Below are positions 33,498 through 45,607 of a stretch of DNA of 64,000 nt, one piece after another. Origin of the DNA: Cyrtodaria siliqua (lineage: Eukaryota; Mollusca; Bivalvia; Adapedonta; Hiatellidae); the NCBI GenBank assembly GCA_037043455.1, contig JAWPHD010003245.1, forward strand, positions 160,330 to 224,329. Direction: 5' to 3'. The notes under the pieces were generated by a model that had not been told where the DNA came from, made no database searches, and worked only from the letters and a program-made list of their open reading frames with translations. Each line of letters begins with the position of its first letter. The first letter of the stretch is position 1. The translations under genes were made by a program, and so were the position numbers.

Positions 33498-34855
33498 AAT
33501 GAGAATTATGTACCTATGAAAATGCATACAACCACTGTATAACGCGGCAACATGACACAGTATTAGATTTGTGAGTAGGAACGCGATTGAAATCAGAATA
33601 ATGTATCTATGGAAGCGCATATAACCATTGTATAATGCGTCAACATTGCAAGTTATTGGACTTGTGAGTAGGAACGCGTCATGAAATAAGAATAATGTAT
33701 CTTATGGAAGCGCATAAAACTACTGTATAACGCGGCAACGTGGCACATTATTGGACGTTTGAGTAGGAACGCGTCATGAAATCAGAATAATGTATTATAT
33801 GGATGCGCATACAACCACTGTATAATGTAGCAACGGGACACATTACTGAACTTCTGAGCAAGAAAACGTCACGAAATCAGAATAATGTATTTATGGAAGC
33901 GCATACAACCACTGTATAACCCGTCAACATGACACAGTATTGGATTTGTGAGTAGAAACGCGTCATGAAATCAGAATAATGTATCTATGGAAGCGCATAC
34001 AACCACTGTATAACGCGGCAACATGACACAGTATTTGATTTGTGAGTAGGAACGCGTCATGAAATCAGAATAATGTATCTATGGAAGCGCGTATAACCAT
34101 TGTATAATGCGGCAACATGGCAAGTTACTGAACTTCTGAGTAGGAACGCGTCACGAAATACGAATGATGTATCTATTTAAGCGCATACAACCACTGTATA
34201 ACCCGACAACATGACACAGTATTGGATTTGTGAGTAGAAACGCGTCATGAAATCAGAATAATGTATTATATGGATGCGCATATAACCACTGTATAACGCA
34301 GCAACGGTACACATTACTGAACTTCTGAGTAGGAACGCGTTACAAAATACGAATAATGTATCTATTTAAGCGCATACAACCGCTGTATAACCCGGCTATA
34401 TGACACATTACTGAACCTGTTAGTAGGAACGCGTCATGATATCTATGAAGGCGCATACAACCAATGTATATCCCGGCATTCTGAGTAGCAGAGCGTAATG
34501 AAATTATAATTGTATGACTCTGTGAGCGTAAATAACCACTTCATATAATATATAACGCGGTTCAATTGCACATTATTGAACGGAATAGGAACTTGTACTA
34601 AAACCGGAATAATTACCTGTGTAAGTGTAACCAACCACTGCATACAACGGCAACATGGTACATTGTGGAGCTCTTGTTTATTATAAAGTAACCATAAAAT
34701 CGTAAACAACCAAGTGCTGCATAACGCGGCAACATGGTACATTATTATTGAGAAGCATGACATCATACTTAACTGTGTAAGTGTAACCTGCATACAACGG
34801 CAACATGGCACATTGTCCAACTCTTGTGTATAAACGCTTCATGAAACAAGAAACA
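33418..34855 (+). repeat. ~94-bp minisatellite seeded by the 3' end of the Mab-21 ORF
   Basis: The segment ATACAACCATTGCATAACGC through ACTTCTGAGTAGAAACGCG and the TCATAA stop of the ORF is the first unit. The GCGTCATGA-type motif recurs at 33491, 33585, 33678, 33773, 33868, 33962, 34056, 34150, 34244, 34339 and 34433 (period 93-95), then in shortened, diverged units to about 34855. Each unit carries the last ~21 codons, the stop and ~30 bp of 3' flank. The unit near 33714-33780 still reads NAATWHIIGRLSRNAS-stop. Confidence 0.9.
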
Positions 34856-35204
34856 TTTAAAGATGAAAATTGTCCTAAATCAACAAATCCGCTGTTGATA
34901 TGTTTTTAATTATTAAATATCATTATAAATACGATGTTTACTATGTTATTGATGTATGCTTAGTGAAAATATGTTTTTAAACATAAAAATCGAAAAGGCG
35001 AACAGGCATTGCCAAAAAATCGAAAAAAATCAAAGGGGAAAAATTCTTCCTCGTATAACCGGAAGTGACGTCATTGGGAACAAAACAAGCCATTAGTATA
35101 TAGGGAAACCACGCAAAAACGGTATAGTGTGTATGAAAATATCGAAATTTTATCGAAATTCTGACAGTAAGTCACCGGCAACACCGCATATCTTGGTACA
35201 TATA

Positions 35205-35460
35205 CACTACTCAACTTTTATAATCGGTAACCCAGTTTGTTTTTTAAAATAACACAAATACTAAAAGCTGGAAATCACCGAAACACATACCAATATTTTT
35301 TATTAAGTTTATTAACAATGTAATCGGAAATCATATTTTTCCAGATTACATTGTTGATAAACTTAATAAAATATTGGTATGTGTTTCGGTGATTTCCAGT
35401 TTATAGTATTCGTATTATTTTCAAAAAACCAGGGCGACCGATTATAAAAGTTGAGTAGTG
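35205..35460. mobile_element. Tc1/mariner-type MITE, long inverted arms
   Basis: CACTACTCAACTTTTATAAT at 35205 is inverted at the right end (ATTATAAAAGTTGAGTAGTG, to 35460) and flanked by TA on both sides (35203-35204, 35461-35462). Inner arms (TGGAAATCACCGAAACACAT against ATGTGTTTCGGTGATTTCCA) make it nearly one complete hairpin. No ORF. Confidence 0.85.
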
Positions 35461-35462
35461 TA

Positions 35463-36127
35463 CACTAAGCGCGAAATGCAGCATATTCCGAATGCATGGA
35501 CATGGTCTAATACTTGTACATCAATTCGAGCGTCAGATAATAAGGACTTTACTTTTGCCGAAAAGTAGACATTGAAAAAAAATATATTTAGTACATGTTT
35601 ATTTTTCACATAATTGATGAAAAAAAACACACAAAAAAAACACATAATAAATGACACAGCATCTAATTTCTATAGTACCAGGGAGTATATATATGCCTTA
35701 AGCCCCCGCCTGGTGACCAAAACACTCGAGGAGTGGCAAGTATTAGATTTGGATTTGCAGTATGACACGCTCTCCACGTGCCCCCAACTAACAATAAACC
35801 ACACACCGACTAATCAACTATTGCTGTGCCCTATTGAAGTATAGCCTAATGTGGGTACATACGTCGGTATATGACAAAAGCACGCACCATTTAGGTAAAC
35901 ATAGTTTTATGACACATTTCCTGTTTATTGCAATTTCGTGAGCGGTGCAATACCGCCGCGGCGAGCCGCGTACTGCACAAGACGGATATATGATACGGAT
36001 ATATAATGCGTGGGAAACTAGTTTATCGCGCACAAAGAGATAAACATACTATGGTCTAAATAATATAGTCAAATGTATTATGAGCACGATGTATTAGTTA
36101 GAGGCTATTAGTTAGCCTCTAACTGAC
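35463..36127. other. No gene recognised
   Basis: AT-rich. ORFs on both strands at 35442-36033 show no domain. A small inverted pair, TTAGTTAGAGGCTATTAGTTAGCCTCTAACTG (36092-36123), abuts the MITE that follows. Confidence 0.4.
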
Positions 36128-36337
36128 TTAGTGTTTGCACTACTTATTCCCCGCGCTTCTACGAAACCACGCGTCTTAACACGTTCGCGCCAAATTGAGC
36201 GCGTGCCATTTAATAAGCGATTACTTAATGATTAAATGGTTAAAATTGGTGATTGTTAGAAATTTACATGAATAAGTTCGTAATTTTTTTAAAATTCCTC
36301 ACCGTTTGATTGGAGGAAAAAGTAGGGCAAACATTAA
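36128..36337. mobile_element. MITE, copy 1
   Basis: Ends TTAGTGTTTGCACTAC and AGTAGGGCAAACATTAA are inverse complements with mismatches. The interior has CGATTACTTAATGATTAAAT and CCGTTTGATTGGAGGAAAA-like sequence shared with copy 2. Confidence 0.7.
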
Positions 36338-36477
36338 ATTATGTACTATGCACATGTAGAGATCGAAACACCAGACCCAACAGATCAAATTTACCATAAT
36401 AAAAAAAGTATGTATTAGTTAGAGGCTATGAAGTGACATTTTAACAATTAAGAAACCCTAAGGGAAGGAGCACTGAC

Positions 36478-36698
36478 TTAGTGTTTCCCCTACTTTTTCC
36501 CCGCGCTTCTACAAAACCACGCGCGCGTCTACTAAATCCGCCTTCTTCTGTCCAAACTAGCGCGTGTCATTTAGTAAGCGATTACTTAATGATTAAATGG
36601 TTAAAACTGGTGATCGTTAGAAATTTACATGAATAAGTTAGCCATTTTTTTAAAATTCCTCACCGTCTGATTGGACGAAAAAGTAGGGCAAACACTAA
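36478..36698. mobile_element. MITE, copy 2
   Basis: Same element as 36128-36337: TTAGTGTTTCCCCTACTTTT against AAAAAGTAGGGCAAACACTAA, in the same orientation 350 bp away. The pre-insertion flank TATTAGTTAGAGGCTAT also occurs beside copy 1, so the pair may reflect a ~350-bp tandem duplication instead of two insertions. Confidence 0.7.
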
Positions 36699-37929
36699 AT
36701 ATTGTAAGACACTTATTTCACTTATCGCATGAGCTGAGAGCCGTTATTGTTTTGCCATAAAACATTACTGAACTAATATTATAGTTAGTAACATTATCAA
36801 TTTTCTGCCTTGTATTTTGTCATTTTTTTTTAAATCCAGAGACCGATATATGTAGACGGACAGCGATATATAAATAGATATAGATCTATAACACTATTGG
36901 CAGAAGAGGGTATATAGTTAAAAAATAAATAAACCTACAAAATATATATTGAAACAAAGACACATGTAGTGTTTCCTTCACCGGATTTATTTAAATTTAT
37001 ATGGTGAACCTTTTTTAGCAATCTTTTGAAAAAAGCGGCTACATTATATAAGCTCGTTGACTGATTCACGTAAGGACGCATGCTTCTAATTCAACAGCTA
37101 AACAATCACGGTGTATATAAAGTCTAAGACTATATACCTTTCTACAATTTAGCATACGTATACCTGATAAAGTGCTAAGAAAATAGAACAAAAACTTTTA
37201 TGTTTACCTCAATTTGATTTATTAATTATTATTTGAGTCGGCGAATAAAACTTGCTCGGAGACGGCGGGGTTAGGCACTTCTCATTTTTTGTAATATTGT
37301 TGGTACTGCTGTTTTTTTAATCGGCATGGCCGTTTGTTCTCCAAATTCAACGAAAAAGAAACCAAAAGATGGACTTCCCACGAATCCAACTCAAAATGTT
37401 ACTACAAACTCGCGCGTCTTTCGAAGGTTCCCACTTTTTTGAGGAGACGGGCGATTTTCGTCGGCAACGGTCCACCCACACTTCAAATCTTAATCATTAA
37501 CCTGATTTAGAACACGAAATAAACTGATATTATTATACTGTCCTTTTGTATGTACACGTTTGCACCCAGTAACAGTACACGGCATTTTAACACGTACCAT
37601 AAAACGTAATCCTACATAGACAATGCAGACTTAATGCGGAGCCGCTAATCGCTTTGTACCAATGACGTCACAGTTCTCGTGACACTTACCTGTCTTCAAA
37701 AAGGGCGAAACTCGGAGCGTGTGCGCTATGATGTATAATTGGCTACTATGACAAAACGGGACAACCAATAAGTGTAATATTTAAACAGATTGTATATTAT
37801 ATACATATATTTCAGAATGTATGCTTAAAAGACACGCTATATTTCACCTTTAAGTCATATAAATTGCCCTGTAAAACGGTTTGAGAGCAAGCAAGTTTGT
37901 TGTACTTCTAGGCCGTTTGTTGTAATTCT
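36699..37929. other. No gene recognised
   Basis: AT-rich DNA with no open frame of note on either strand and no tandem structure I could see. 37240-37470 is locally richer in CG dinucleotides, but I have no basis to call a promoter. Confidence 0.4.
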
Positions 37930-39240
37930 AGGCCGTGAGCTAATAGAATGTAGGACATTAGCCCCTAAGACATTAGCCCCTAAGCTCAAATTTGTATAGG
38001 CGGACAAAAGCCCCTTCATGATAGTGCTCATGCGGACAATAGCCCCTTCACCCTAGGACATTATTCCCTTCATGATTTTCCACAGGCGGACAAAAGCCCC
38101 TTCTTGATATTGCACATGCGGACAAAAGCCCCTTCAACGTAGGGCATTAGCCCCTTAATAATGTTTCTTTGATAGCATGAAATAATCAGTCTGTATATGG
38201 TGTTGAAATTTTATTTGCATGAGCACATGTACATGCATATATTTTTTAATATTATTACACAAAGAAAATAAAAATAATTTCCATAAATACACTTTAAAAT
38301 ACATTTCAAGCATATTTCCCAATAATTTCACATGTTAGGTGTTAACCAACAAGTTAAACACTAAATAAATTTATTGTATCAATTAATTGACTAATTGGCT
38401 ATAATTAACACTTTAAATGGCTGAATGAATTGGAATTGCCATAAATGTATTATGCATAATATTAAGGTGAGATACACTGATTACATTATTATACAGAATT
38501 TGTCATTGTACTCATATACTTACATTAACATCTGTTGTGAGTAGGGCACGACACTGTTTACCCCCTTCGCTGGGAACATTCCCATCTCTGGCTTGTCTTG
38601 GACTGACCTTTGAAGGTATATGCATGGCCTGCATAGCAGAGCTTTCTTGCACCACGAAAAGTTGGAATGAATTCCATTTTACAGAATGTAATGATGGAAC
38701 TTTCATATTCCCAACATTATATATGCTTTGGCATAGCAGTTTGGAAAATGAGTGACATGTGTCCATAATTAAAGCTTACCTTTACACATTTGTTAAAAAC
38801 ACAATTATATAAATTACCAATTAATTCATTATCAATTAACACTAATTATCACAAAAATTGTCAATACAAACTTAAAACTAATTATCAATAAAATTATCAA
38901 TAAAAACTGTCAATCCAAACTTCTTGATGTTCCTTTTTTATGAAATACTTGTTAAAGTAGTTGTATTAAGGCATTGTTCATATATTCAACACTAATTATC
39001 AATAAAATTATCAATACAAACTGTCAATCCAAACTTCTTTGATGTTCCATATGACAAGTTCTAGGGAAGGGGATAATGTCCTCCTTAACAAAATCATGAA
39101 GGGGCTATTGTCCTAGAGTGAAGGGGATAATGTCCTAGTGCGAAGGGGCTTTTGTCCGCATATGCAAAATGATTAAGGGGCTATTGTCCGCATGAACACT
39201 ATCATGAAGGGGCTTTTGTCCGCCTATACAAATACCGAGC
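37930..39240. mobile_element. 1.3 kb long-inverted-repeat element with reiterated subterminal motif
   Basis: The left arm (about 37945-38155) carries GCGGACAAAAGCCCCTTC and GGACATTAGCCCC-type motifs about seven times. The right arm (about 39060-39225) carries the inverse forms (GAAGGGGCTTTTGTCCGC, AGGGGATAATGTCC) about six times. The interior is AT-rich with a repeated CAATACAAACTGTCAATCC module. A minus-strand ORF at 38766-38512 ends at a donor-like AAT/GTAAGT (38522), which may be an exon remnant. No recognisable transposase. Confidence 0.7.
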
Positions 39241-40724
39241 TAATACGGTAACCCCCACCCCACTTCGGGGGAATTTTATATACCCTATTTTTCTAAAAGA
39301 CCATTATGTATGTAGTCTTTTTCAACTTGTGTGCCTTTTGAGCGTTGGGGCTTTATCGTGTTATATGGTGTAGAATACGTTACTTATAAAATAATAATTA
39401 ATTTTACTGCATTTTGAAGACTTAAAATGTATGGAAGAAAGGGTTTGTATTTTAAATTGTCTTATTCATACCTTTTATAATACAAACTTTCGTTTCACTT
39501 ACTTTTTAAACCCGGGATACCTGCATTACTAAGCCTACGTTACCGTAATTTACGTTACCTTGTTTTATTAATTTTTTTAACGTAAGACATTAAGAACATT
39601 AATGATGTTATATCCGAAAATTATTACAAACCTTACACATATCACAGACATACGTGTACATGATGTTAATAATGTTTGGTTCTTGTAATGTTCATTACAT
39701 TGTGTGTCATTTTCTATTTTCCGCATGCTAAAAGAAATTAGAACAAATCATCGAATAAACTATTTAAGCTTTATTGCAACATTCCTTTAGACATAACTGA
39801 ACTCATTTTGAACATTATTTATGCTTTTTAAGCTATGAAATTTCGTTTCACTTAATTTGTATACCTTTGATACCTGCGTTATTAAGCCTACGTTACTGTA
39901 ATTTACGTTACCTTGTTGAATGAAGGTGTTTGGTTTAAAAAATTAAGAACATATATATTTTATATCCAAGAATTATTTAAAACATCTTAGTTATTATTAT
40001 TATAATAGAAAACAATGTTTGGTTCTTGTATGATCCGTTACATTGCGTATTTTTTAAAATAATTAATAACAATTGTCCGTGTGTTATCAGAAATCTAAAA
40101 AATTCAGCCAATTAGCTTATAAAGATGTTACTACAACATTCCTTTACACATTATCGATGGTAACAAAGTTTGAACAGACGTAAAATAATGTCAGTTCTAA
40201 TATGCGTTACCTCATGTATTAAACGTTACATATGTTACCAATTAAGTTTACATAATTTCATTTAAATACCACATCTAAGTATCAAATAAAAACATGGATA
40301 TATATCTTTATTTTCCTTTATATACTGTTTATACTTAGACAAACATTGAATGAAATGAAGTTTGCATATAATTTACACGACTCTTCCGTATGTTTTACGT
40401 TATCAAATTCAAAGTAAAATAGCAAATTATACGCATAATGTTAACTGCTAATGTATTCATATATTATTAAAATGTAACAAATTAAGCAATTTCAACATAT
40501 ACTTACGTTACTAACAAATATAAATGTATAGCTCTGTGAGATAGCATGCATTTTCATGGAAATATATTACATCATTTGAGCTCATAATTCCTTTATATCG
40601 TCATCACTTTCTTCAGACTCAATAGCAATCAGTTTATTGGCTTCCATACGTTGGCTTCCATATCTTCCCTCCCATTATTGCTCCCTTTTTCAGTGTCAGG
40701 CTCTTTGAACATGACGTCAACCAA
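39241..40724. repeat. ~360-bp degenerate tandem repeat
   Basis: TTTCGTTTCACTTA, GATACCTGCRTTAYTAAGCC, TACGTTACYGTAATTTACGT and TACCTTGTT occur at 39490-39560 and again at 39842-39915. A third, faint unit (GTTACC-rich) lies near 40200. The stretch is otherwise AT-rich without a gene. Confidence 0.6.
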
Positions 40725-41863
40725 CTATTGGGACGCAATATCACCAATAGTCCAGTCAAATTCAATAACTTTGTCTTCTCTCATTTGTTTCTGCGTGTGG
40801 TAGGTCTGTTTAATGTTGGTCAGTATGGTGCCACAGCAACACTTGAAAGTGTGCATGTCCAATGCATTATTATAGAAAATTGACACGGCGGCAAAATGTT
40901 GTGGCCTTTGAATTTTCGCGAAAACGTATTTGACATCCGTGTAAAGAGGTTTGCCATATAGGCAGCACGTTATCATCTGAACATTCATGCTGCTGTTCGA
41001 GCAAGATAAATTGACACAAGCTCTCTGTGGTTTTTAATCATCTTCAATGGGACAGCATTGCCTCTACCTACAAAGCCGCTTGTTGTAACACAGCTTGTAA
41101 AGCAATGTAGTGTGGGTAGTGCAGAGCAAATATCAGATCCCTTAGCCTCTACAATTTCTTTCAAATTCAACATCTTTTTTTAATCATCTCAGTGCCAAAC
41201 CCGACATACGGTTGTATAACTGAAACAAATTTTGAAAGCAGGATCAGTATGTCTGTGTCAGGAGAACGCACCACGATTGTTTCTGATGTTTCTGATGTTG
41301 GTGAATATTGATCATGTTCATTCTGATATCTGCTTCCTCCTATGATGAATACAGATCTCTCTGATCATCGACAATGACAGATCTGTTACTGCAATGGTAA
41401 GCCGGGGACATTTTTTTCCGAGACAAAGTAGGTTTTATGGCCTTGGAGGTTTGGTGCATATCTGTCTGTTTTCCATCGGACGCAATGAGATTAATGAATT
41501 GTGTCGTATTGTCGTGATTACTCATGTAACTCTTCAAATCACAATAGGTTTTCGTTTTCGGCCCTGGCAACAGGAAAGTTGGGGTTTCTCATGCCTCTTG
41601 CACTCAAACTACTTGATAGATCTAGGGACGCAAGGGTCTGTCACAAAGTCGACTCAAGGTGCTTTTGTAAGTATGTCAAACACCAGCTCTGCCAAATTGT
41701 CAAAAGTAACAGGAACTAAAAGCTGACTGAGGAGTTGCGTTACCTTCACACACATACACAGTATATTCAGTGGGTCGCTGTGTAGCTGGCTCAACTGAAA
41801 CTTCAAAGCAGTAGAGCAATTTTGCTTTGTCAGTTCTAACTGAATTTCCACCAGCTGTTGCAA
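40725..41863 (-). pseudogene. Frameshifted pseudogene of an unnamed invertebrate multicopy family
   Basis: Read on the minus strand, separate frames line up in order. 41863-41654 is helical. 41570-41340 reads TYCDLKSYMSNHDNTTQFIN. About 41300-41180 reads TIVVRSPDTDILILLSKFVS. 41173-40985 reads SALPTLHCFTSCVTTSGFVG then RGNAVPLKMIKNH. 40988-40725 reads CCLYGKPLYTDVKYVFAKIQ. Relatives I recall have SPDTDVLVLL followed by a LPxxHAxTGCDTxSxFxGxGK motif. They form large families in molluscs, cnidarians and fish, often near mobile elements. Here the GCD acid is replaced (SCV), and at least two frameshifts or stops break the frame. The biochemical role of the family is not known to me. Confidence 0.55.
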
Positions 41864-42340
41864 GGGACCATGGTACTGAGCCTAGAGGATATGACCTTCA
41901 ACTTAAGATCTGTCTTATGCCTGATCAATACGGGAACAATTAACCATATTTAGTGTGTTATAGATCGGGTCGGCGTGTAAATTAACAAGTCATTGACAAA
42001 TATGTCATAGTCGTCCCAGCCTGATGCTGTAATAGATCGTCAGCAACAGTCATTGATATCAACCCGGAATGGGGTTTGTGAAACCAATGATAGATTCCGT
42101 GGCTCTTCTCAAGTCGTCTTTCTCATCGTTCTTTGTTCTGGAGAGTGGCCTCTAGCAGCTTTGGTCTACATTGATGTGTAATGCGCCGGTGGTATTACCG
42201 GTATGCTGCATACTTTCTACTGAATCCAATGGTGTTACCCTGGACATTTGCATGTTGATTGATAGTTGGAATATTTATGTGACTTGTGAAACAGGGACAT
42301 TGTGTGATATAGGTTCCAAGCTTTCATACACAACCAGCTT
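41864..42340. other. Possible 5' remainder of the pseudogene
   Basis: No open frame of note. It may hold further decayed parts of the minus-strand pseudogene; I could not support any. Confidence 0.3.
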
Positions 42341-42860
42341 ACATGCGAAACTTTAATGAACTTTTCTAAGTACAAAAGTGGCCGTAGTTTTGTTAAAATA
42401 AAAGCATAAGAGAGCCTGGCTCTATAATGTTGTCTAATGATGCCAAATAGATGTGTGGAGTTTCAGTCCGTTATGTGAACCAGATTACGAGACACAAGCT
42501 TGCATACATAACGTTAACGAAATGTTCTAAGTACAAAATGGGCCATAATTTTGTCACAATAAAATCTTGAACTGTATAACATGACTTATTGATACTGTAA
42601 AGTGATGCCAAAGACATGTTCGAAGTTTCAATCCATTACGTGAAGCAGTTTCCGAGATACAAGCTTACATGCACCACTTCAACCAGCCTACATTCAAACA
42701 CGAGTTATAGAACTTGTCTCTCCGATGGTGCCTAATGACGGTGAATACCTGAGTGAAGTTTCAAACAATTTTGTTTCCGAGACAACAACACTTACGTAAA
42801 AAACTTAACCAGGGGACGAAGATGCTGAGGACCCTACGACGATCAAATGGTGACAATAGC
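42341..42860 (+). repeat. ~170-bp degenerate tandem repeat, ~3 units
   Basis: TTCTAAGTACAAAAKKGGCC, ATAATTTTGTYAMAATAAAA, GAAGTTTCAATCCATTACGT and CCGAGATACAAGCTTACATG recur at about 42365, 42530 and 42690. The end phrase AACTTAACCAGGGGACGA is typical of a repeat family scattered in bivalve genomes. Confidence 0.65.
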
Positions 42861-43014
42861 ATTTTACCCTAATAAAAAGTCCGGCTAAACAAATCTTGAA
42901 TTAAACAACATTATACATATCAAAATTGCAATCACTTTTAAAAAGAATCATATCGATGACAAGGAATTCCTGAATATAAAATGTCGTCTCGTCTAAGAGT
43001 CAGTAGTGATATTA

Positions 43015-43365
43015 CTTGTATGATCCTTTGGGATCTTCAGCATAATTGTGGCTTTAAAGCAGAATACCGCCTAAGCCGATGCTAGTGGACGTAAGAGGTG
43101 TATTACCTCACATGAACACACTAAATGCTACTTTTTCTCTCTTGTTGGTGTGCGTTGCTTTCAATGGATCCTCTTTCGAATTGTTTTTGATATAACGGTC
43201 GTTTAGTGACTTGCGGAGGAGATGTAAAAGGTCGCCACGCCTACAAATCCGCAGGCCTAGTGTTGTTAGTTACTTGTCCTTTGGGATCTCCGAGCCAATC
43301 ATTGTTGCTTTAAAGTAGAATACCGCCGTTAGAAGCCGATGCTAGGGGCGTGAGAGGAGTTGCAC
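43015..43365 (+). repeat. Duplicated ~90-bp module (inverted relative at 56030)
   Basis: CCTTTGGGATCTYCRRSC and AGAATACCGCC followed by AGCCGATGCTAG occur at 43025-43105 and 43275-43360. The inverse complement (CTAGCATCGGCTTAAGCAGA, with TTCTATTTCAAAGCC) is at 56035-56075, directly after another tandem array. It is a dispersed repeat module. Confidence 0.6.
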
Positions 43366-43389
43366 CATAATTATCTTACCTCTCATGAA

Positions 43390-43690
43390 CAAACTCAATA
43401 TAACGGGTACCAGACTCAATATAACGGGTACCAATATAACGGGTACCATACTCAATATAACGGGTACTAGACTCAATATAACGGGTACAAATACAACGGG
43501 TACCAGACTCAATATAACGGGTACCAGACTCAATATAACGGGTACCAGACTCAATATAACGGGTACCAATATAACAGGTACCAGACTCAATATAACGGGT
43601 ACCTTACTCAATATAACGGGTACCAGACTCAATATAACGGGTACCATACTCAATATAACGGGTACCAGACTCAATATAGCGGGTAGGATA
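43390..43690. repeat. 21/15-bp minisatellite encoding NITGT-type repeats
   Basis: ACTCAATATAACGGGTACCAG (21 bp, with KpnI-like GGTACC) recurs about 12 times, mixed with shorter 15-bp units (ACCAATATAACGGGT). Both lengths are whole codons, so the plus frame (Asn-Ile-Thr-Gly-Thr-Arg-Leu) and a minus frame (SLVPVIL) both stay open over ~115 codons. No signal peptide or flanking domain is seen, so a minisatellite is the simpler reading. Confidence 0.85.
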
Positions 43691-45607
43691 ACGAAGAAAC
43701 GAAAGATAAATGTCAAAATGTTATTACCATTTATTTAATAATATATATAAAACATGTTTAAAGTCAAATAAATCGAGATGTAATTGTAATCTTTGATAAC
43801 TATTGATAAAATACAGCCGTGTGTGCGTTTACTATAAAGTGAACATGTGTGTTTTTGGTAAGACATTTGATTAAATGCATGTGTCGGAGTGATATATTTA
43901 CTTGCTTTATGATGTGTATGTACGTTCTTGTTGATGTTTTACTTCTAAGTAAATCTTCAAAGGACGGTAGCGTTTGATGGTTGTCCTAAATATACTCTGT
44001 AAAAAAAGTTTTGGACCATGGCAGTGTTCGAACCCGTACAATGATCGCTGAACCATGACATTCGACCATAACCCTTATTATCTCAGTTGATAATTCACAA
44101 TAGATCAATAATCAACAATAATTATCGTTTACAATGAAAGTTTGTGAAAAAATAATAATATTTTTATTGGTTACTCGAATGTGTCCGTAACCGTTACTTT
44201 GTATGGACTTTGCAGCATTTTTACAGACCCTTTGTGTGTTTGCGATATTTTTTTAAAATCAAATCTTGTTTAAAATTTAATGAATCTGGTACCAAATTAT
44301 CCGGGTAGGGTAGACCTTGGTTACTAAAAAAAGATACTTAAATTCTGTCCACTAGTTTTATTTTTTATATGACTTTATATACCCTGGTCCAAAACTTCTT
44401 TTGCCGAGTATATGTTCTTGTCGTGCTCGTGTTGCTCTGGATTCTACCAAGTCTTTGAGTAATTGCATCGTGGCTTTCCAGGCTTTTTTTGTGATATTCA
44501 TATATACATGATCAGCTATATGTTATATTACCTATTACCGCTGCCATGTTTGTTACCAAATATAGCCTGGTGAGGATTCATTTATTCAGACCGCCTCGTT
44601 TTATTGGCAGGACGATAGGGTAAGACTGAAGTTTGATGCACTCTAGCACCTCAAGTGTCCTAATGTCACTGAATGTTCCAACGCAGTAGCCCTATTATCA
44701 ACCCGTTTGTGTCTGTGATGTCACTTGCCTTGTTTTTTATTAGCATTGCCATTGTTGTTTGTTTAACGCGTTTCTGGATGGCACACTTCTGTGAAAGCTA
44801 CATTTCCTGTTCGACTTTTATCCCTTTTTTTAAATGCACATTCGTGCTCATATACCGCATAAAAATCCCCCGTTATTTCCATTAACACCATCTTTAGTTC
44901 CAGTTGTCAGTTGGTCTACATGATTTACTTTCATAGGAATTTGTTATTTCTATATATGGCAAAACTTCGTATCAGTGTTGCTGTCATAAGTCATTCTAAA
45001 ACATTTCTTTATTTGAAGGATATGTCAGGAAATGAAATGTCACTTCAATGTATGATGTACAGTTCATATGCTACTCGTTCTTATACGTCTTAAAACCTTT
45101 TATCTACTATTAGAACCTAATGATGTGTTTGATATATTTGGCATACTCGTCAATCATTTTCGTCTTATGAAACATGTCAGGTCAGAAATAGGCTACTTAT
45201 TTTGTATCATAACATAAAATAAAAAATGTCTTAAAACTGAAAAAATAATGAATACATATTTGAATTTATGTTAAAATGGGTTGAACACATATGTGTTCTT
45301 AAGCAAGTTCCCATTCCATAGTATTTACCTTCATATACATAGTTGATTTTTATTATTACCCTTTCATCCCTTATTTGTTAATAGTTTTACCTATACCTTA
45401 AACTTTAACCTATATCTTTTAGCATTTGTAATATTTGACCATTTCATTTTCATCGGTTTTCGCACATAATTATGTGTCGACATGTCGTAAAACACCATTA
45501 CAGTCAGATATGTAAAACATAATACAGATGGACACAAACCCCCACGACCTCAACCAAAATGTCAAAATCACGTCCTTTCACGCCAAAAACACTGTGACGT
45601 CATAGAA
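43691..45607. other. No gene; one decayed tRNA-like segment
   Basis: About 43995-44065 (minus) keeps a B-box-like GGGTTCGAACACTG and an A-box-like TGGTCGAATGTCATGG, a decayed SINE head. 44683-44735 (GTAGCCCTATTATCAACCCG, TGTGTCTGTGATGTC) matches the SINE body at 51190-51235. The rest is AT-rich without support for a gene. Confidence 0.45.

Noticed and set aside
34443..34820. 125-codon minus ORF
   Set aside because: Opposite strand of the diverged part of the 94-bp array derived from the Mab-21 gene end.
37240..37470. CpG-rich promoter of an unseen gene
   Set aside because: Only mildly richer in CG, with no coding sequence or splice signals downstream to support it.
38512..38766. 84-codon minus ORF as transposase
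   Set aside because: No recognisable catalytic or zinc-finger motif; the opposite strand is equally open. Kept only as a possible exon remnant of the surrounding element.
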